A stretch of DNA of 64,000 bases from Neorhizobium sp. SOG26 (GCF_003491345.1 NZ_CP025513.1:62001-126000), one strand, 5' to 3'. Counted from the first letter of the stretch, positions 1-8,871 are shown. The notes: a model not told the origin generated them from the sequence alone. Numbers and translations are program-made.

Positions 1-1
1 C

Positions 2-310
2 CTCGGCCATGTCGATGACATGCTGAGGACCGACCAAGCCTTCAACGCACGTTTCCCGCTGACGGGCAGCGCGCTTGCGGCACAGCTGCGCCGCACCCGC
101 AGCCTCCTCGATGCCAGGGCCTTCCTGACGCTTGTTGATGCGATCAAGACACGCTCACCCGGCGCGGCCATCGGAACGGCAATCGCAAATCCTTCGGCGC
201 TACGTCACCTGCGCATGCCGATTACCAAGCGGGTTCAACGCGTTTTTGCGCGCTGGTCGGTCAATCGCAACAAGCCGAAGCCCCCGAAGCGCATGCAGGA
301 AGCGGGTTGA
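2..310 (+). CDS. C-terminal end of an unidentified protein (cut by window edge)
   Basis: The reading frame is open from base 2 to a TGA at 308-310, so this is the last ~102 codons of a gene that begins before the window. An internal ATG at 20 exists but nothing marks it as a start. The tail is very basic and proline-rich (KPKPPKR). I recognise no domain. It lies 117 bases upstream of a polysaccharide chain-length kinase on the same strand, so it may belong to an exopolysaccharide cluster such as a glycosyltransferase tail; that is inference from position only. Confidence 0.45.
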   Translation, partial: LGHVDDMLRTDQAFNARFPLTGSALAAQLRRTRSLLDARAFLTLVDAIKTRSPGAAIGTAIANPSALRHLRMPITKRVQRVFARWSVNRNKPKPPKRMQEAG

Positions 311-427
311 TCCGCCGCGGCGCCCGTTGTCGTGGCGGCCGCCAACAAGTTCATGGCGATCCGGCTGGAGAACTGCACCGGGCCGCAGAAACAAATGGCG
401 CACCAGCGCCGAACCTGAGGTAGCCGC

Positions 428-2734
428 ATGGATCAGATGAACTTTCGATCGCGGTCGATGTTTCGAAACAGCGAGCCGAACAGCGACGGCTTCATTGACC
501 TGGACAAACTCTGGTCTGCCGTCGTGCGTCGGCTGGGCATCATTATCGCCTGCGTGCTTGTCTCGATGGTGCTGGCGGCGATCTACCTGTTTGCCGCAAC
601 ACCGACCTACACCGCCGCGACGCAGATACTCATCGACGACAACCTCTCGCGCTACGCGGAGGAGCAGGAAGAGATCAAGAGCGCGCAGCAGATCGACAAC
701 CGCATGTCAAGCGCCGTCGAAATCCTGAAATCGAAGGCGCTCGCCCTGCGCGTGGTGGATGAGGCGCAGCTGGCGGACAATCCACTGGTCACCGATCCCC
801 CGCGCTCGCCGGTCGATTTTCTCAAGAGCACGGTCAAGAGCGTCGTTTTCGCCCTGACGCCAGCATCTACGCCAGCATCTGAAGACGCCGTGCGGAATGG
901 ACGACGGGAGAAGGCTGCGGCGGTGCTTCAGCAATCGCTGACCGTCAACAGGATCGGCCGCAGCTCGGTCATCGCGCTTGCCGTCGGCTCGCCGGATCCG
1001 GTTCTCTCCACCAAGATCGCCAAGACCTATGCCGATGCCTATATCGAGGAGCAGTTGAACGCCAACTTCGACGCGAGCGAGAAAGCGTCTGTCTGGCTGC
1101 AAGAGCGGCTCAACGACCTGAACAAGCGCTCGCAGGAAGCCTCACTTGCCGTCGAGAAATACAAGCGCGAGCATGGCCTCGTTTCTCCACGCGGCGAACT
1201 GCTTTCTTCCCAGCAACTGTCGGATCTCAACAGCCAGCTGATTGTGGCGCAGGCCGATGCCGCGACCGCCTCCGCACGCTACCATCAGTACAAGGCGATC
1301 ATCGACAAGGGTCCCGAGGCGGCGGTGAACAACGCCGTCGTGTCCACTCGCGAAACCGATAATTCCATCCTCCAGGACCTAAGGAAGCGCTACCTCACCG
1401 CCAACGAACGCGAGCAGGCGATCGTCCAGCAGTTCGGCGCCGATCACCCGCAGGCCGTTGCGCTTGCCTCCGAAAAGGGGGACCTGTCACAGCAGATCTA
1501 TCGAGAACTGGAGCAACTGACCGGCAGCTTCCGAAACGAGTTCGAGGTGGCGAGTTCACGCGAGAAGTCGCTGCGGGAGAGTATCGAAAAGGTTGCCGGC
1601 ACCAATTCCGAGGCCAATGTCTCGCTGGTGCAACTGGCCGAACTTGAACAAAAGGCGGCAGCGCTGAAGACGCTCTACCAGTCTTATCTCACCAGGTTCG
1701 AGCAGGCATCGCAGCAGCAGTCCTTCCCAATTGCCAAAGCGCGGGTGATCTCCGAAGCAGGCGTTCCGACCGCTCCGTCCAGCCCCAGAAAAACACTCAC
1801 CATGGCCCTATCCGTCGTGCTGGGGCTGATGGCGGGCGGCGTCTCCGCTGGTTTCCTCGAAATGCGCGAACGCTTCTTCCGCACCGGTGACGAGATCCAG
1901 GACAAGTTGGGGCTGCGGTTCCTTGGCTACCTTCCGCATATCACTGGCAAGAAACTCGGCGCAGAACCGCCTGCCGCCGAGGAGCCGAAGCCACTATCGG
2001 ATGGCGCACCGGTCGATTTCCGGCAAATGATGCGCTACGCCGTCGATGCCCCACGCTCGAGCTTCGCCGAAACGCTGCGCAACGCGCGCCTCGCCTGTGA
2101 TGTGCTGCTGCAAGGCAAGAGCCCACGGGTGATCGGTGTTGTCTCCTGCCTGCCGGGCGAAGGCAAATCGACTGTTGCGGCGAATTTCGCCGGCATCCTT
2201 TCGACGGCCGGTGTGCGCACCTTAGTGGTCGATGCAGACCTTCGCAATCCAGGCCTCACCAAGATGCTTTCAGCCGAGCCGCAGACGGGGCTGGTTGAAG
2301 TCGTTCTCGGCGAAGTCGACTGGATGCATGCTGTTCGCGTAGACCGACGTTCAAAGCTCGCCATCATGCCGATCGCCGGTTATGCGGGGAAGCTCGCCCA
2401 TACCAGCGAACTGCTTTCATCGCCGGGGATGTCGCGGTTCCTCGACAGCGCACGGGAAAAGTTCGACGTCATCGTTGTCGACCTCGCGCCGCTGGTGCCG
2501 GTGATCGATGCCAAGGCGCTGGAGGCGCAAATCGATGGCTTCATCTTCGTCACCCAGTGGGGTGTGACGCCGAAGAAGACGGTCCAGAACGTTCTGTCGG
2601 CCGAACCGCAGATCGCCTCAAAGCTGATCGGCGCGATCCTCAACAACACCGACATGTCCCAACTTTCGCGTTATGCGGACCCGGGAACACCTGAGCGGTT
2701 CCGCGATCGGTACATGTCGTATTACGAATCCTGA
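428..2734 (+). CDS. Wzz/ExoP-type polysaccharide chain-length regulator with BY-kinase domain
   Basis: 768 aa inner-membrane protein of the Wzc/ExoP class, which sets chain length and export of extracellular polysaccharide by cycles of tyrosine autophosphorylation. Order seen: cytoplasmic N-terminus, membrane segment at about 35-60 (IIIACVLVSMVLAAIYLF), Wzz domain, long coiled-coil periplasmic region (~200-410, QEASLAVEKYKREHG), second membrane segment (~455-478), then a kinase domain with Walker A LPGEGKST, Walker A' VVDADLR and Walker B VIVVDLAPL. The C-terminus has only a short tyrosine group (YMSYY), smaller than the classic Wzc cluster. A TGAGGTA ribosome site precedes ATG 428. Size and fusion match rhizobial ExoP, but the polysaccharide it serves cannot be told from the window. 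Confidence 0.9.
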   Translation: MDQMNFRSRSMFRNSEPNSDGFIDLDKLWSAVVRRLGIIIACVLVSMVLAAIYLFAATPTYTAATQILIDDNLSRYAEEQEEIKSAQQIDNRMSSAVEILKSKALALRVVDEAQLADNPLVTDPPRSPVDFLKSTVKSVVFALTPASTPASEDAVRNGRREKAAAVLQQSLTVNRIGRSSVIALAVGSPDPVLSTKIAKTYADAYIEEQLNANFDASEKASVWLQERLNDLNKRSQEASLAVEKYKREHGLVSPRGELLSSQQLSDLNSQLIVAQADAATASARYHQYKAIIDKGPEAAVNNAVVSTRETDNSILQDLRKRYLTANEREQAIVQQFGADHPQAVALASEKGDLSQQIYRELEQLTGSFRNEFEVASSREKSLRESIEKVAGTNSEANVSLVQLAELEQKAAALKTLYQSYLTRFEQASQQQSFPIAKARVISEAGVPTAPSSPRKTLTMALSVVLGLMAGGVSAGFLEMRERFFRTGDEIQDKLGLRFLGYLPHITGKKLGAEPPAAEEPKPLSDGAPVDFRQMMRYAVDAPRSSFAETLRNARLACDVLLQGKSPRVIGVVSCLPGEGKSTVAANFAGILSTAGVRTLVVDADLRNPGLTKMLSAEPQTGLVEVVLGEVDWMHAVRVDRRSKLAIMPIAGYAGKLAHTSELLSSPGMSRFLDSAREKFDVIVVDLAPLVPVIDAKALEAQIDGFIFVTQWGVTPKKTVQNVLSAEPQIASKLIGAILNNTDMSQLSRYADPGTPERFRDRYMSYYES

Positions 2735-2761
2735 AAAAGAGAAGGCGGGACAATGCCCGCC
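2731..2761 (-). terminator. Rho-independent terminator of the chemoreceptor gene
   Basis: Stem 2744-2749 (GGCGGG) pairs with 2756-2761 (CCCGCC) around a 6-base loop. On the minus strand it is followed by a T-rich run (TTCTCTTTTTC), so it fits termination of the minus-strand gene ending at 2788. It lies in the 53-base gap between convergent genes; the plus side lacks a good T-tract. Confidence 0.75.
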
Positions 2762-2787
2762 TACTCAAGCTCACCTAAGTTTTAGTC

Positions 2788-4746
2788 TCAGAACTCTTCC
2801 CAGCTCTCGTTGCTAACCGCGACTGCAGCATTACCCTTGCTGGTAAAGGCGCGCGCGATCTTGTTGACCATGCCACGTGCCGGCGAAGAGACCGGGGCGG
2901 CGGCAGGGCTGGCAACGGCCGGAGCGGCACGTCGAACCGGGTTGGCGGCTGAAACTGCGCCCACCTGGAACTGCGAGACGATTTCGCGCAGGCGGCTTGC
3001 TTCGTTGGCGAGCGTTGCGCCGGCGGCATTGGCTTCCTCCACCATGGCGGCGTTCTGCTGCGTCACCTGGTCCATCTGGTTGACGGCGGTGTTGACTTCC
3101 GACAGGCCGACCGACTGTTCGCGAGCAGAGGTGGCGATCGCATCCATGTGCTGGTTGATGGTGACGATATAGCCCTCGATGGTCTTCAGTGCTTCACCCG
3201 TTTCGCTGACCAGCTTGACGCCGGTGGCGACTTCGCCAGACGAGTTGCGGATCAGATCCTTGATCTCCTTGGCGGCCGTGGCGGAACGCTGTGCAAGTTC
3301 GCGTACTTCCTGGGCGACGACTGCAAAGCCCTTGCCGGCGTCGCCGGCGCGTGCCGCTTCCACACCGGCGTTCAACGCCAGCAGGTTGGTCTGGAAGGCG
3401 ATGTCGTCGATGACGCCGATGATGTTGGAGATCTGGTTCGACGACTGTTCGATTCGGCCCATGGCGTCAACAGCGTTGGCAACCACCGAGCCGGAATGAT
3501 TGGCGCTTTCGTTCGCCTGGATTGCCACTGCGCGGGCCTCTTCGGCACGCTTGGAGGAATTCGCGACATTGGTGGTGATCTGGTCGAGTGCTGCGGCGGT
3601 CTCTTCGAGCGAGGCAGCCTGCTGTTCAGTGCGCTTCGACAGATCCTCGGCGCTCTGGCTGATTTCGCGCGAGCCGCTGTCGATCGAGCCGGTGGATTCA
3701 GCAACCGAGGCAATCGTCTGCCGAAGCTGCGCCACGGCCTGGTTGAAGTCGGTCCTGAGGGTCTCGAATTCCTGTGCGAAGGACTGCGACAGCTGGAAGG
3801 TCAGGTTGCCGGCGGCCAGTTGCTTCAGACCATCGGCAAGGCCGGAAGTCGCCTGTGCCATGGCTTCGGCACGAATGCGCTCCTGTTCGGCGGCGCGGCG
3901 ACGCTGTTCTTCCGACTGCGAGCGCTGCGCATTGGCTTCCTGCTCCAGCCGGCGGTTTTCCAGGGCGTTGCTACGGAACACCTCGACAGCCGCAGCCATC
4001 TCGCCGAGTTCATCCGTGCGATCGGCGAAGGGAATCGGCGTCTCCGCGTCACCCTTGGCGAGATTGTTCATCGAATGGGTGATGGTGGCGATCGGGCGAG
4101 CGATATTGGTGATTGCAAACCAGATGGCAGCCACCACGATTGCGGCAAGCACCGCGAGGGCCACGAACGTTACCGTCAGTGCAGAGGCATAAGCCTGTTC
4201 CGCCCTTGCTTCGGATCCGACTGCATCCGCAACACTCATCTTGGTAAGCTCTTCGAGGCTCGCGGCTGCGGCTTCAGCCGGCTTCACCATCTGACTCGTG
4301 AGAATCCTGTTTGCACCTTGTACGTCACCGAGCTTCGAGAGCTCGAGCACGCGCGCGCCGGTTGCGACGTAGCTCTCGACCGCAGCTTCAACTTCAGCAA
4401 GCATCTGCTTTTCGCGTTCACTCGGGTTGAGCAGCTTGAACTTCCGCGAACGTTCCGCAAGCGCCTTGCGCGCCTTGTCGATGGACCGTTCGGCCGCGGC
4501 CTTGCCCTCGGCATCCGACCACAGCAGATGGCTGCGATAGCCGTTGCGGATGGTCATCACCTGGATCTCGACATCCTTGACCGAAGCGATCTTCGGCATC
4601 GTCGTCTCGATAACCTCGATAAACTGGTTATTGAGCATTCCCATGCGGTTGATCGCGAAGGTCGCAAACACAGCGAATGCCACGCCTAACAGGACCAGGA
4701 TCCCGGCGAGTGCGGTTTTAACTTTGGGTCGTGACATTGGGCTCAT
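2788..4746 (-). CDS. Methyl-accepting chemotaxis protein with C-terminal tether pentapeptide
   Basis: 652 aa transmembrane chemoreceptor. An N-terminal membrane helix (~10-32) and a second (~188-210) bracket a roughly 150-residue helical periplasmic sensor. A HAMP region follows (ITNIARPIATI onward), then a coiled-coil and the signalling hairpin with the conserved tip region (IDDIAFQTNLLALNAGVEAA), which docks CheA and CheW. The last residues are ESWEEF, close to the NWETF-type pentapeptide that tethers CheR/CheB in some receptors; here it sits after a flexible Ala/Pro-rich linker. Ligand unknown. ATG 4746 is used; ATG 4737 (MSRPK) is equally possible, since neither has a strong ribosome site. 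Single gene with its own terminator. Confidence 0.92.
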   Translation of the reverse strand: MSPMSRPKVKTALAGILVLLGVAFAVFATFAINRMGMLNNQFIEVIETTMPKIASVKDVEIQVMTIRNGYRSHLLWSDAEGKAAAERSIDKARKALAERSRKFKLLNPSEREKQMLAEVEAAVESYVATGARVLELSKLGDVQGANRILTSQMVKPAEAAAASLEELTKMSVADAVGSEARAEQAYASALTVTFVALAVLAAIVVAAIWFAITNIARPIATITHSMNNLAKGDAETPIPFADRTDELGEMAAAVEVFRSNALENRRLEQEANAQRSQSEEQRRRAAEQERIRAEAMAQATSGLADGLKQLAAGNLTFQLSQSFAQEFETLRTDFNQAVAQLRQTIASVAESTGSIDSGSREISQSAEDLSKRTEQQAASLEETAAALDQITTNVANSSKRAEEARAVAIQANESANHSGSVVANAVDAMGRIEQSSNQISNIIGVIDDIAFQTNLLALNAGVEAARAGDAGKGFAVVAQEVRELAQRSATAAKEIKDLIRNSSGEVATGVKLVSETGEALKTIEGYIVTINQHMDAIATSAREQSVGLSEVNTAVNQMDQVTQQNAAMVEEANAAGATLANEASRLREIVSQFQVGAVSAANPVRRAAPAVASPAAAPVSSPARGMVNKIARAFTSKGNAAVAVSNESWEEF

Positions 4747-5159
4747 CCATCCAGCGTACGAGAAACGAAGCAGAGCATCTTGGTATTGCTGCTGGCGCGA
4801 CCCTAAGTCTTCGAATTTACTAAAATCCGAACTAGAAAACCCTATAGTTGCATGGCGAAAATTAGTAGCTTGCGGTTTGGGGTCAAATCGCTCTCTGCGA
4901 GAGTCACTGGTCGGTTCGTTACGGGCGTCACCGACGACTCCAATGAAACGAATGCCTTAGCCAAACCGGGGCAGCCGGAACCGCGCAGATCCGAAGGAGC
5001 TGCCGACGCCCCCCGGCGCGAGCCCCCCCGATTTTTCATGGGTGCAATGACGAATATGAGCGTTGTCTGTTTCAGGCAAGGCGCGTAAGCGACCCGCGTC
5101 ACACATATCATTAAATAGCCACAATTGGTGTGGCGCGGAAACAAATCAAGGAGTAGGAC
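4747..5159. other. Intergenic region between divergent genes (413 bp)
   Basis: It must hold the promoters of the chemoreceptor (minus) and of the small membrane operon (plus). An AT-rich patch at about 4815-4870 is the likeliest chemoreceptor promoter, and another at about 5103-5125 (CATATCATTAAATAG) the likeliest plus-strand one, but no convincing -35/-10 pair stands out. No coding frame here has a credible start or family match. Confidence 0.4.
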
Positions 5160-5597
5160 TTGTCTGGGTCCCAACGTATATCGGAGCGGACGCTGTACAT
5201 AGCGTCGCTCGTCATCGCCGCCCTCTTCCTCGTAAACATCTATTACCAGCTTCATGTCGCTCCCGGCTGGCAGTGGGGCCCTGCCCTGGACAAGATGCCA
5301 AAGACCATGCTCACGGACTTCCGTGACGAGGTCTATACCAATGCCAAGGGCGGATGGGCTGCCGGCGAATACATCGCCTCGGACGCGAAATTCGACAAGG
5401 CGCTCTTCCCGGAGTTCGTTGATGGCGCCCAGGTGAAGTCGGAACTGCTCCAGCCACTCGTTGGCGACGGCCGTACCGTCGTCGCGATCCACAAACTAAC
5501 GGATGCAGGCATCGAAAAGACGGTTGTCGACGTCTATCACATCGGCCCGCGCGGCGGCCGCATCGACAGCATTCAGCGCTACGTTTCGCAGGAGTAA
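5160..5597 (+). CDS. Membrane-anchored small protein, possibly NTF2/SnoaL-like
   Basis: 145 aa, starting at TTG 5160 with a strong AAGGAG ribosome site (5148-5153) six bases upstream; no ATG fits the same spacing. A single membrane helix (residues ~12-29, LYIASLVIAALFLVNIYY) is followed by a soluble domain whose end (VVDVYHIGPRGGRIDSIQRY) recalls the last strands of NTF2/SnoaL-like folds. That resemblance is weak. Six bases separate it from the next gene, so the two are surely co-transcribed. Function unknown; probably an anchored partner of the downstream membrane protein. Confidence 0.7.
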   Translation: MSGSQRISERTLYIASLVIAALFLVNIYYQLHVAPGWQWGPALDKMPKTMLTDFRDEVYTNAKGGWAAGEYIASDAKFDKALFPEFVDGAQVKSELLQPLVGDGRTVVAIHKLTDAGIEKTVVDVYHIGPRGGRIDSIQRYVSQE

Positions 5598-5603
5598 TCA
5601 GAC

Positions 5604-6119
5604 ATGTCGAAGGAAATCACCTACTCCTGGAACCTCGCAACGGCCGTGAAGATCCTGCTGACGCTTGGACGCCTTTACCTTGGTGGCTGGATGCTCACCT
5701 CGGGCACGTCCTACTGGCTGACGCAGGCTGGCCTGCCGACGATCTTTCCGCAGCCGGTCGGCAACACGCCGCTGTCCTCGCAGATGCTCGTCACCATGAT
5801 CGAGGTCGGCCTGTTCGACATCGTCAAGACGCTGGAAATCGTCTGCGGCCTGATGCTGATCTTCAACCGCTTCGTGCCGCTCGGGCTGGTCATCGCCATG
5901 CCGATCTCGGCTGTCGTATGGTATAACGCCATCGTCCTGAACGGCCGTTACGACCGCCTGTTCAGCCCGACCTACATGGGCGTGATGTGCTTCTACCTGT
6001 CGATCGTGCTGATGCTCGCCTACCTGCGCTTCTACGCACCGCTGCTGACCTGGAAGGCCAAGATGGGCGGCCTCGGCGACGTCAAGGAACTGATCAAGGC
6101 TGCCAAGACCGAGGCCTGA
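5604..6119 (+). CDS. DoxX-like multi-pass membrane protein
   Basis: 171 aa with about four hydrophobic helices (for example ILLTLGRLYLGGWML, IVKTLEIVCGLMLIF, LVIAMPISAVVWY and YLSIVLMLAYLRFYAP). Length and layout resemble the DoxX-like family of small membrane proteins, whose roles are mostly undefined. It follows the TTG-started anchored protein by 6 bases and ends just before a strong terminator, so it closes a two-gene operon. Family assignment is from overall pattern rather than a diagnostic motif. Confidence 0.65.
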   Translation: MSKEITYSWNLATAVKILLTLGRLYLGGWMLTSGTSYWLTQAGLPTIFPQPVGNTPLSSQMLVTMIEVGLFDIVKTLEIVCGLMLIFNRFVPLGLVIAMPISAVVWYNAIVLNGRYDRLFSPTYMGVMCFYLSIVLMLAYLRFYAPLLTWKAKMGGLGDVKELIKAAKTEA

Positions 6120-6149
6120 TAACCCCTCGATCCTCTTCGGATGTCTCGA

Positions 6150-6181
6150 CCTTGGGCATCGACCGATGCCCAAGGTTTTTT
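6150..6181 (+). terminator. Strong rho-independent terminator
   Basis: A perfect 11-bp stem, 6150-6160 (CCTTGGGCATC) with 6165-6175 (GATGCCCAAGG), has a GACC loop and is followed by a T-run at 6176-6181. It ends the two-gene membrane operon. The opposite strand lacks a T-tract after the stem, so it is one-directional. Confidence 0.92.
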
Positions 6182-6206
6182 AATGCCGTGAAGGTGGTGG
6201 CAGTCT

Positions 6207-6605
6207 TCAGACTAGCGCGTCGAACGCGTCTGCCTCACCCTGGGTGAGAAAATTGAAGGTGATCACCTCGCTGTCGTCGTCCTGACGAAGGCCGATCGCC
6301 GTGATGATCAACCGAGCGACCTCATCCTGCGCTTCCGTTCCCGAGCGCGCCGACCGCACCGCCTTTTCGATTGCGGGTGCAAAGACCTCGCTGATCAGGC
6401 CAAGGCGCATGTTGTGCTTCATGATGATATCCCGGTCCTCCATGATCGCGGCCTGTTCAGCCTTCGGGATCTCGGCGTTGTCCATCGCCGTCAGCGTGGC
6501 GTTGGTGGCGAGCTTGATCGGGCCTTCCTGCAGCCAGCGATCCACCATCTCGTTGAACTGGCGCATGCGCGCCGCGGGAATGGTTTTCTGTACTGTGATC
6601 GACAT
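6207..6605 (-). CDS. Hypothetical protein
   Basis: 132 aa soluble, mostly helical and acidic protein with no signal peptide or membrane helix. I recognise no family. ATG 6605 has an AAGGA ribosome site eight bases upstream. It follows the 76-aa gene on the same strand by 62 bases, so the two probably form a small transcription unit. Its end lies 26 bases from the terminator of the convergent operon. Confidence 0.6.
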   Translation of the reverse strand: MSITVQKTIPAARMRQFNEMVDRWLQEGPIKLATNATLTAMDNAEIPKAEQAAIMEDRDIIMKHNMRLGLISEVFAPAIEKAVRSARSGTEAQDEVARLIITAIGLRQDDDSEVITFNFLTQGEADAFDALV

Positions 6606-6667
6606 CTGAATTCCTTCGTCGGCACCCTGCCGACAGCTTTCTTGTGTTGCCGCGGAAGCTCGAAGTT

Positions 6668-6898
6668 CTACGACTCGAACTTGACGGTCACGCCGCGCTG
6701 GCGAAAGTAGGCCTGCATCAGCTTCCTGCCCTGCCGGTTGTTCTGCACCAGCTTGGCCGGGTCGAAGATCGCTTCCTTCAGACCCTCGCGTGCCAAGGCA
6801 GCCTTCAAGACTGCGATGTGCTGGTCAAGATCGGCGTTATCGGCCTGAAGCGACGCGTAGATCCGATCTATCGCCTCTGCTACCGTCGTTTCGCTCAT
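6668..6898 (-). CDS. Small hypothetical protein
   Basis: 76 aa, soluble and charged, predicted helical (SLQADNADLDQHIAVLKAAL looks amphipathic). An AGGAG ribosome site lies about ten bases before ATG 6898. No recognisable domain. The TTEVTT-like end of the protein (RQRGVTVKFES) suggests a short strand. Next to another small unknown gene on the same strand; joint function cannot be inferred. Confidence 0.55.
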   Translation of the reverse strand: MSETTVAEAIDRIYASLQADNADLDQHIAVLKAALAREGLKEAIFDPAKLVQNNRQGRKLMQAYFRQRGVTVKFES

Positions 6899-6997
6899 GT
6901 GGTAAAACTCCTGTCGCTGTTTCGTTGGCCCTCCCTACAATATCCTGCCGCTCCTGCTTAGAGAAAATGCACCTCGATCAGGCGAAAGATGACTCGA

Positions 6998-7810
6998 TCA
7001 GCCATTGTCGCGAAATTCCGGGTAGAGCGACATGCCGCCATCAACGAACAGCGTCGTACCGGTGACATAGTCGGCTTCGTCCGACGCCAGCCAGACCACA
7101 GCCCGCGCAACATCTTGAGGCGCGCCGATGCGGCCGTAGGGGATCAGCTTTAGCAGCGCCTTCAGCGCGTCCTCGGTCTCCCAGGCCTCCTTGTTGATCG
7201 GGGTCTTGATGGCGCCCGGCGCAATCGCATTCACCCGAATGCCTTCCGCCGCGACTTCCTGGGCGAGAGACTGCACGAACATGCGAACGCCGCCCTTGGA
7301 GGACGCATAGTTGATGTGCCCCGCCCAGGGGATCAACTCGTGGACCGAACTCATGGCAATGATGGTGCCCTTGCTTCGTGCCGGTGCGCCTTCCCTCCCC
7401 TGCGCTCGAAAGCGGCGGACAGCCTCCCGCGCACATAGAAACTGCCCGGTCAGGTTGACGCCGATGACAGTGTTCCAGTCCTGGAGGGTCATCCCGGCAA
7501 TTGCGGCATCCTTCTGGATCCCGGCATTCGACACGACGACATCGACGCGGCCAAAGGCGGCGATGGTTTCGTCAAAGAGACGGATGACGTCTTCTTCCTT
7601 GGAAACGTCCGCTTTCACGGCCACGGATCGCCCGCCATTCGCTTTGATCCGCTCGACCAACGCGTTGGCAGCCTGCTCGTCCGAACGGTAGTTGACGACG
7701 ACGCTTGCACCTTCGCCAGCCATCGCTTCAGCAATGGCCAAACCGATACCCGAGCTTGATCCGGTGACGAGGGCAACGTGATTTTCAAGACGGTTGGCGT
7801 ATGCTGGCAT
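6998..7810 (-). CDS. SDR-family oxidoreductase, glucose 1-dehydrogenase-like
   Basis: 270 aa classical short-chain dehydrogenase. NAD(P) site TGSSSGIG near residue 18, NNAG-equivalent SNAG, and catalytic Ser-Tyr-Lys (SSVHELIPW, then YASSK). The stretch SSVHE-IPW and the ending VDGGMSLYPEF closely match Bacillus-type glucose 1-dehydrogenases (SSVHEMIPW, DGGMTKYPSF), so oxidation of an aldose to its lactone is the best guess; the substrate is not proven. Transcribed divergently from a MarR-type regulator (start 7966), which may control it. Confidence 0.85.
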   Translation of the reverse strand: MPAYANRLENHVALVTGSSSGIGLAIAEAMAGEGASVVVNYRSDEQAANALVERIKANGGRSVAVKADVSKEEDVIRLFDETIAAFGRVDVVVSNAGIQKDAAIAGMTLQDWNTVIGVNLTGQFLCAREAVRRFRAQGREGAPARSKGTIIAMSSVHELIPWAGHINYASSKGGVRMFVQSLAQEVAAEGIRVNAIAPGAIKTPINKEAWETEDALKALLKLIPYGRIGAPQDVARAVVWLASDEADYVTGTTLFVDGGMSLYPEFRDNG

Positions 7811-7965
7811 TCAGGTCTCCTGCCGCAGTTCTGTTTCAGGTTTCGGGGGTTTAACTGACCGTGCCGGTCTTCGTTGCAGACCGAGTTTGAAACTGTCGCT
7901 CTTTCTCTTCTCACGCCTCTCGGTCTATGGAAGTCAAAGATAGTCGCTCGAGGGTGCAGAGGGTC

Positions 7966-8409
7966 ATGGCAAGCAAGGACGCCCGTTCCGCAAAGCACGC
8001 AGACGCCTTGGCGCTTGCGGAAAACCTTCGCGTGGTTGTGGGGCGATTTGTTCGACGTATCAAGGCGGAAGCCAAGACACCAACGACGGCGCAATCAGAA
8101 ACACTGTCGCTTCTCGATCGTGAGGGGCCACTTAGTGTCGCAGAACTGGCCGACCGCCGCGGCGTCCGACATCAGAGCATGCGGCTCGTCGCCGGCCAAC
8201 TGGAAGCTGACGGGCTGATCAGCAAGACGCCGAACCCGGCGGATGGACGCAGCCAGCTTCTTGCCATTACCGATGCCGGGCGGTTCGAATTATCCCGCTT
8301 CCGCCAGGCCCGCGCATCACAGATCGCCCGCCTGATCGAGGAGCGTCTGTCAGACGAGGAGAAGCGCACGCTCGAAGCGGCGGTTCGTATGATCGAGCGG
8401 CTGTGCTAA
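7966..8409 (+). CDS. MarR-family transcriptional regulator
   Basis: 147 aa winged-helix regulator. The recognition region reads LSVAELADRRGVRHQSMRLVAGQ and the wing LISKTPNPADGRSQLLAITDAG, with the MarR hallmark DGR. ATG 7966 is chosen because the domain needs no more; ATG 7927 would add 13 residues, and neither has an ideal ribosome site. Divergent from the SDR gene and convergent with the SnoaL gene (stops overlap by 4 bases). MarR proteins usually respond to small phenolic or lipophilic ligands; either neighbour could be its target. Confidence 0.88.
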   Translation: MASKDARSAKHADALALAENLRVVVGRFVRRIKAEAKTPTTAQSETLSLLDREGPLSVAELADRRGVRHQSMRLVAGQLEADGLISKTPNPADGRSQLLAITDAGRFELSRFRQARASQIARLIEERLSDEEKRTLEAAVRMIERLC

Positions 8410-8828
8410 CGCACAAGATTTGGATTCGACAGCGAAGAGAGCACGTTTGACAGTGTGTTCAAGCCCCAGTGCTCTGCATATCTGCCGTGGTCGACGCGGA
8501 CAATATCGATCACGCTGATCGCGACCTTTCGCCCTGTCGCAGGAACGCCCAGCAGTGTACCGGTATGGACGCCACTGATCGTCTTGCGGGTCGTCACCTT
8601 GTCGTGTTCGGCGATCTGGTCGTGGATCGTGACGGTGAGGTTCGACAGCGCGGGACGAAGAACCTTTTCGAACGTGTTCCACATGCTGTCCGGCCCGTTC
8701 GGCATTCCTTGCGGCGCGGCGTGGTTGATGAAATCGGGCGCCATCAAGGCTTCGAACGTGCTTCGGTCGCCATTTTGGATCACCTCGATGTTGAAGCGAC
8801 GAACTACTTCCTTGTCCTCTGCAGACAT
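8406..8828 (-). CDS. SnoaL-like ester cyclase family protein
   Basis: 140 aa single-domain protein of the SnoaL/ester-cyclase branch of the NTF2-like fold (NHAAPQGMPNGPDSMW, then GVHTGTLLGVPATGRKVAI and the closing HWGLNT). The family has a cone-shaped pocket; natural substrates of most bacterial members are unknown. ATG 8828 is chosen over ATG 8834 because GAGGA lies six bases before it and abuts the other. Its TAG overlaps the MarR stop by four bases. Confidence 0.85.
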   Translation of the reverse strand: MSAEDKEVVRRFNIEVIQNGDRSTFEALMAPDFINHAAPQGMPNGPDSMWNTFEKVLRPALSNLTVTIHDQIAEHDKVTTRKTISGVHTGTLLGVPATGRKVAISVIDIVRVDHGRYAEHWGLNTLSNVLSSLSNPNLVR

Positions 8829-8850
8829 GACCATTCCTCAAATTTGCCAG

Positions 8851-8871
8851 TTGTACAGTTCACCTGTATAA
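8851..8871 (-). promoter_or_regulatory. Imperfect palindrome upstream of the SnoaL gene (candidate operator)
   Basis: TTGTACAG, five bases, CTGTATAA: 8-bp arms with one mismatch, centred about 33 bases upstream of the SnoaL start. Position and size suit a dimeric HTH regulator such as the MarR next door. No second copy was found in the SDR/MarR intergenic region, so the regulator is unassigned. Confidence 0.5.

Noticed and set aside
3148-4689. Long plus-strand frame (513 codons) opposite the chemoreceptor
   Set aside because: It mirrors the codon structure of the receptor gene, has no ribosome site and no family match; a typical antisense shadow in high-GC DNA.
4842-5492. Minus-strand frame of 216 codons across the chemoreceptor/TTG-operon intergenic region
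   Set aside because: No ribosome site, no motif, and it runs antisense to the membrane operon; treated as shadow.
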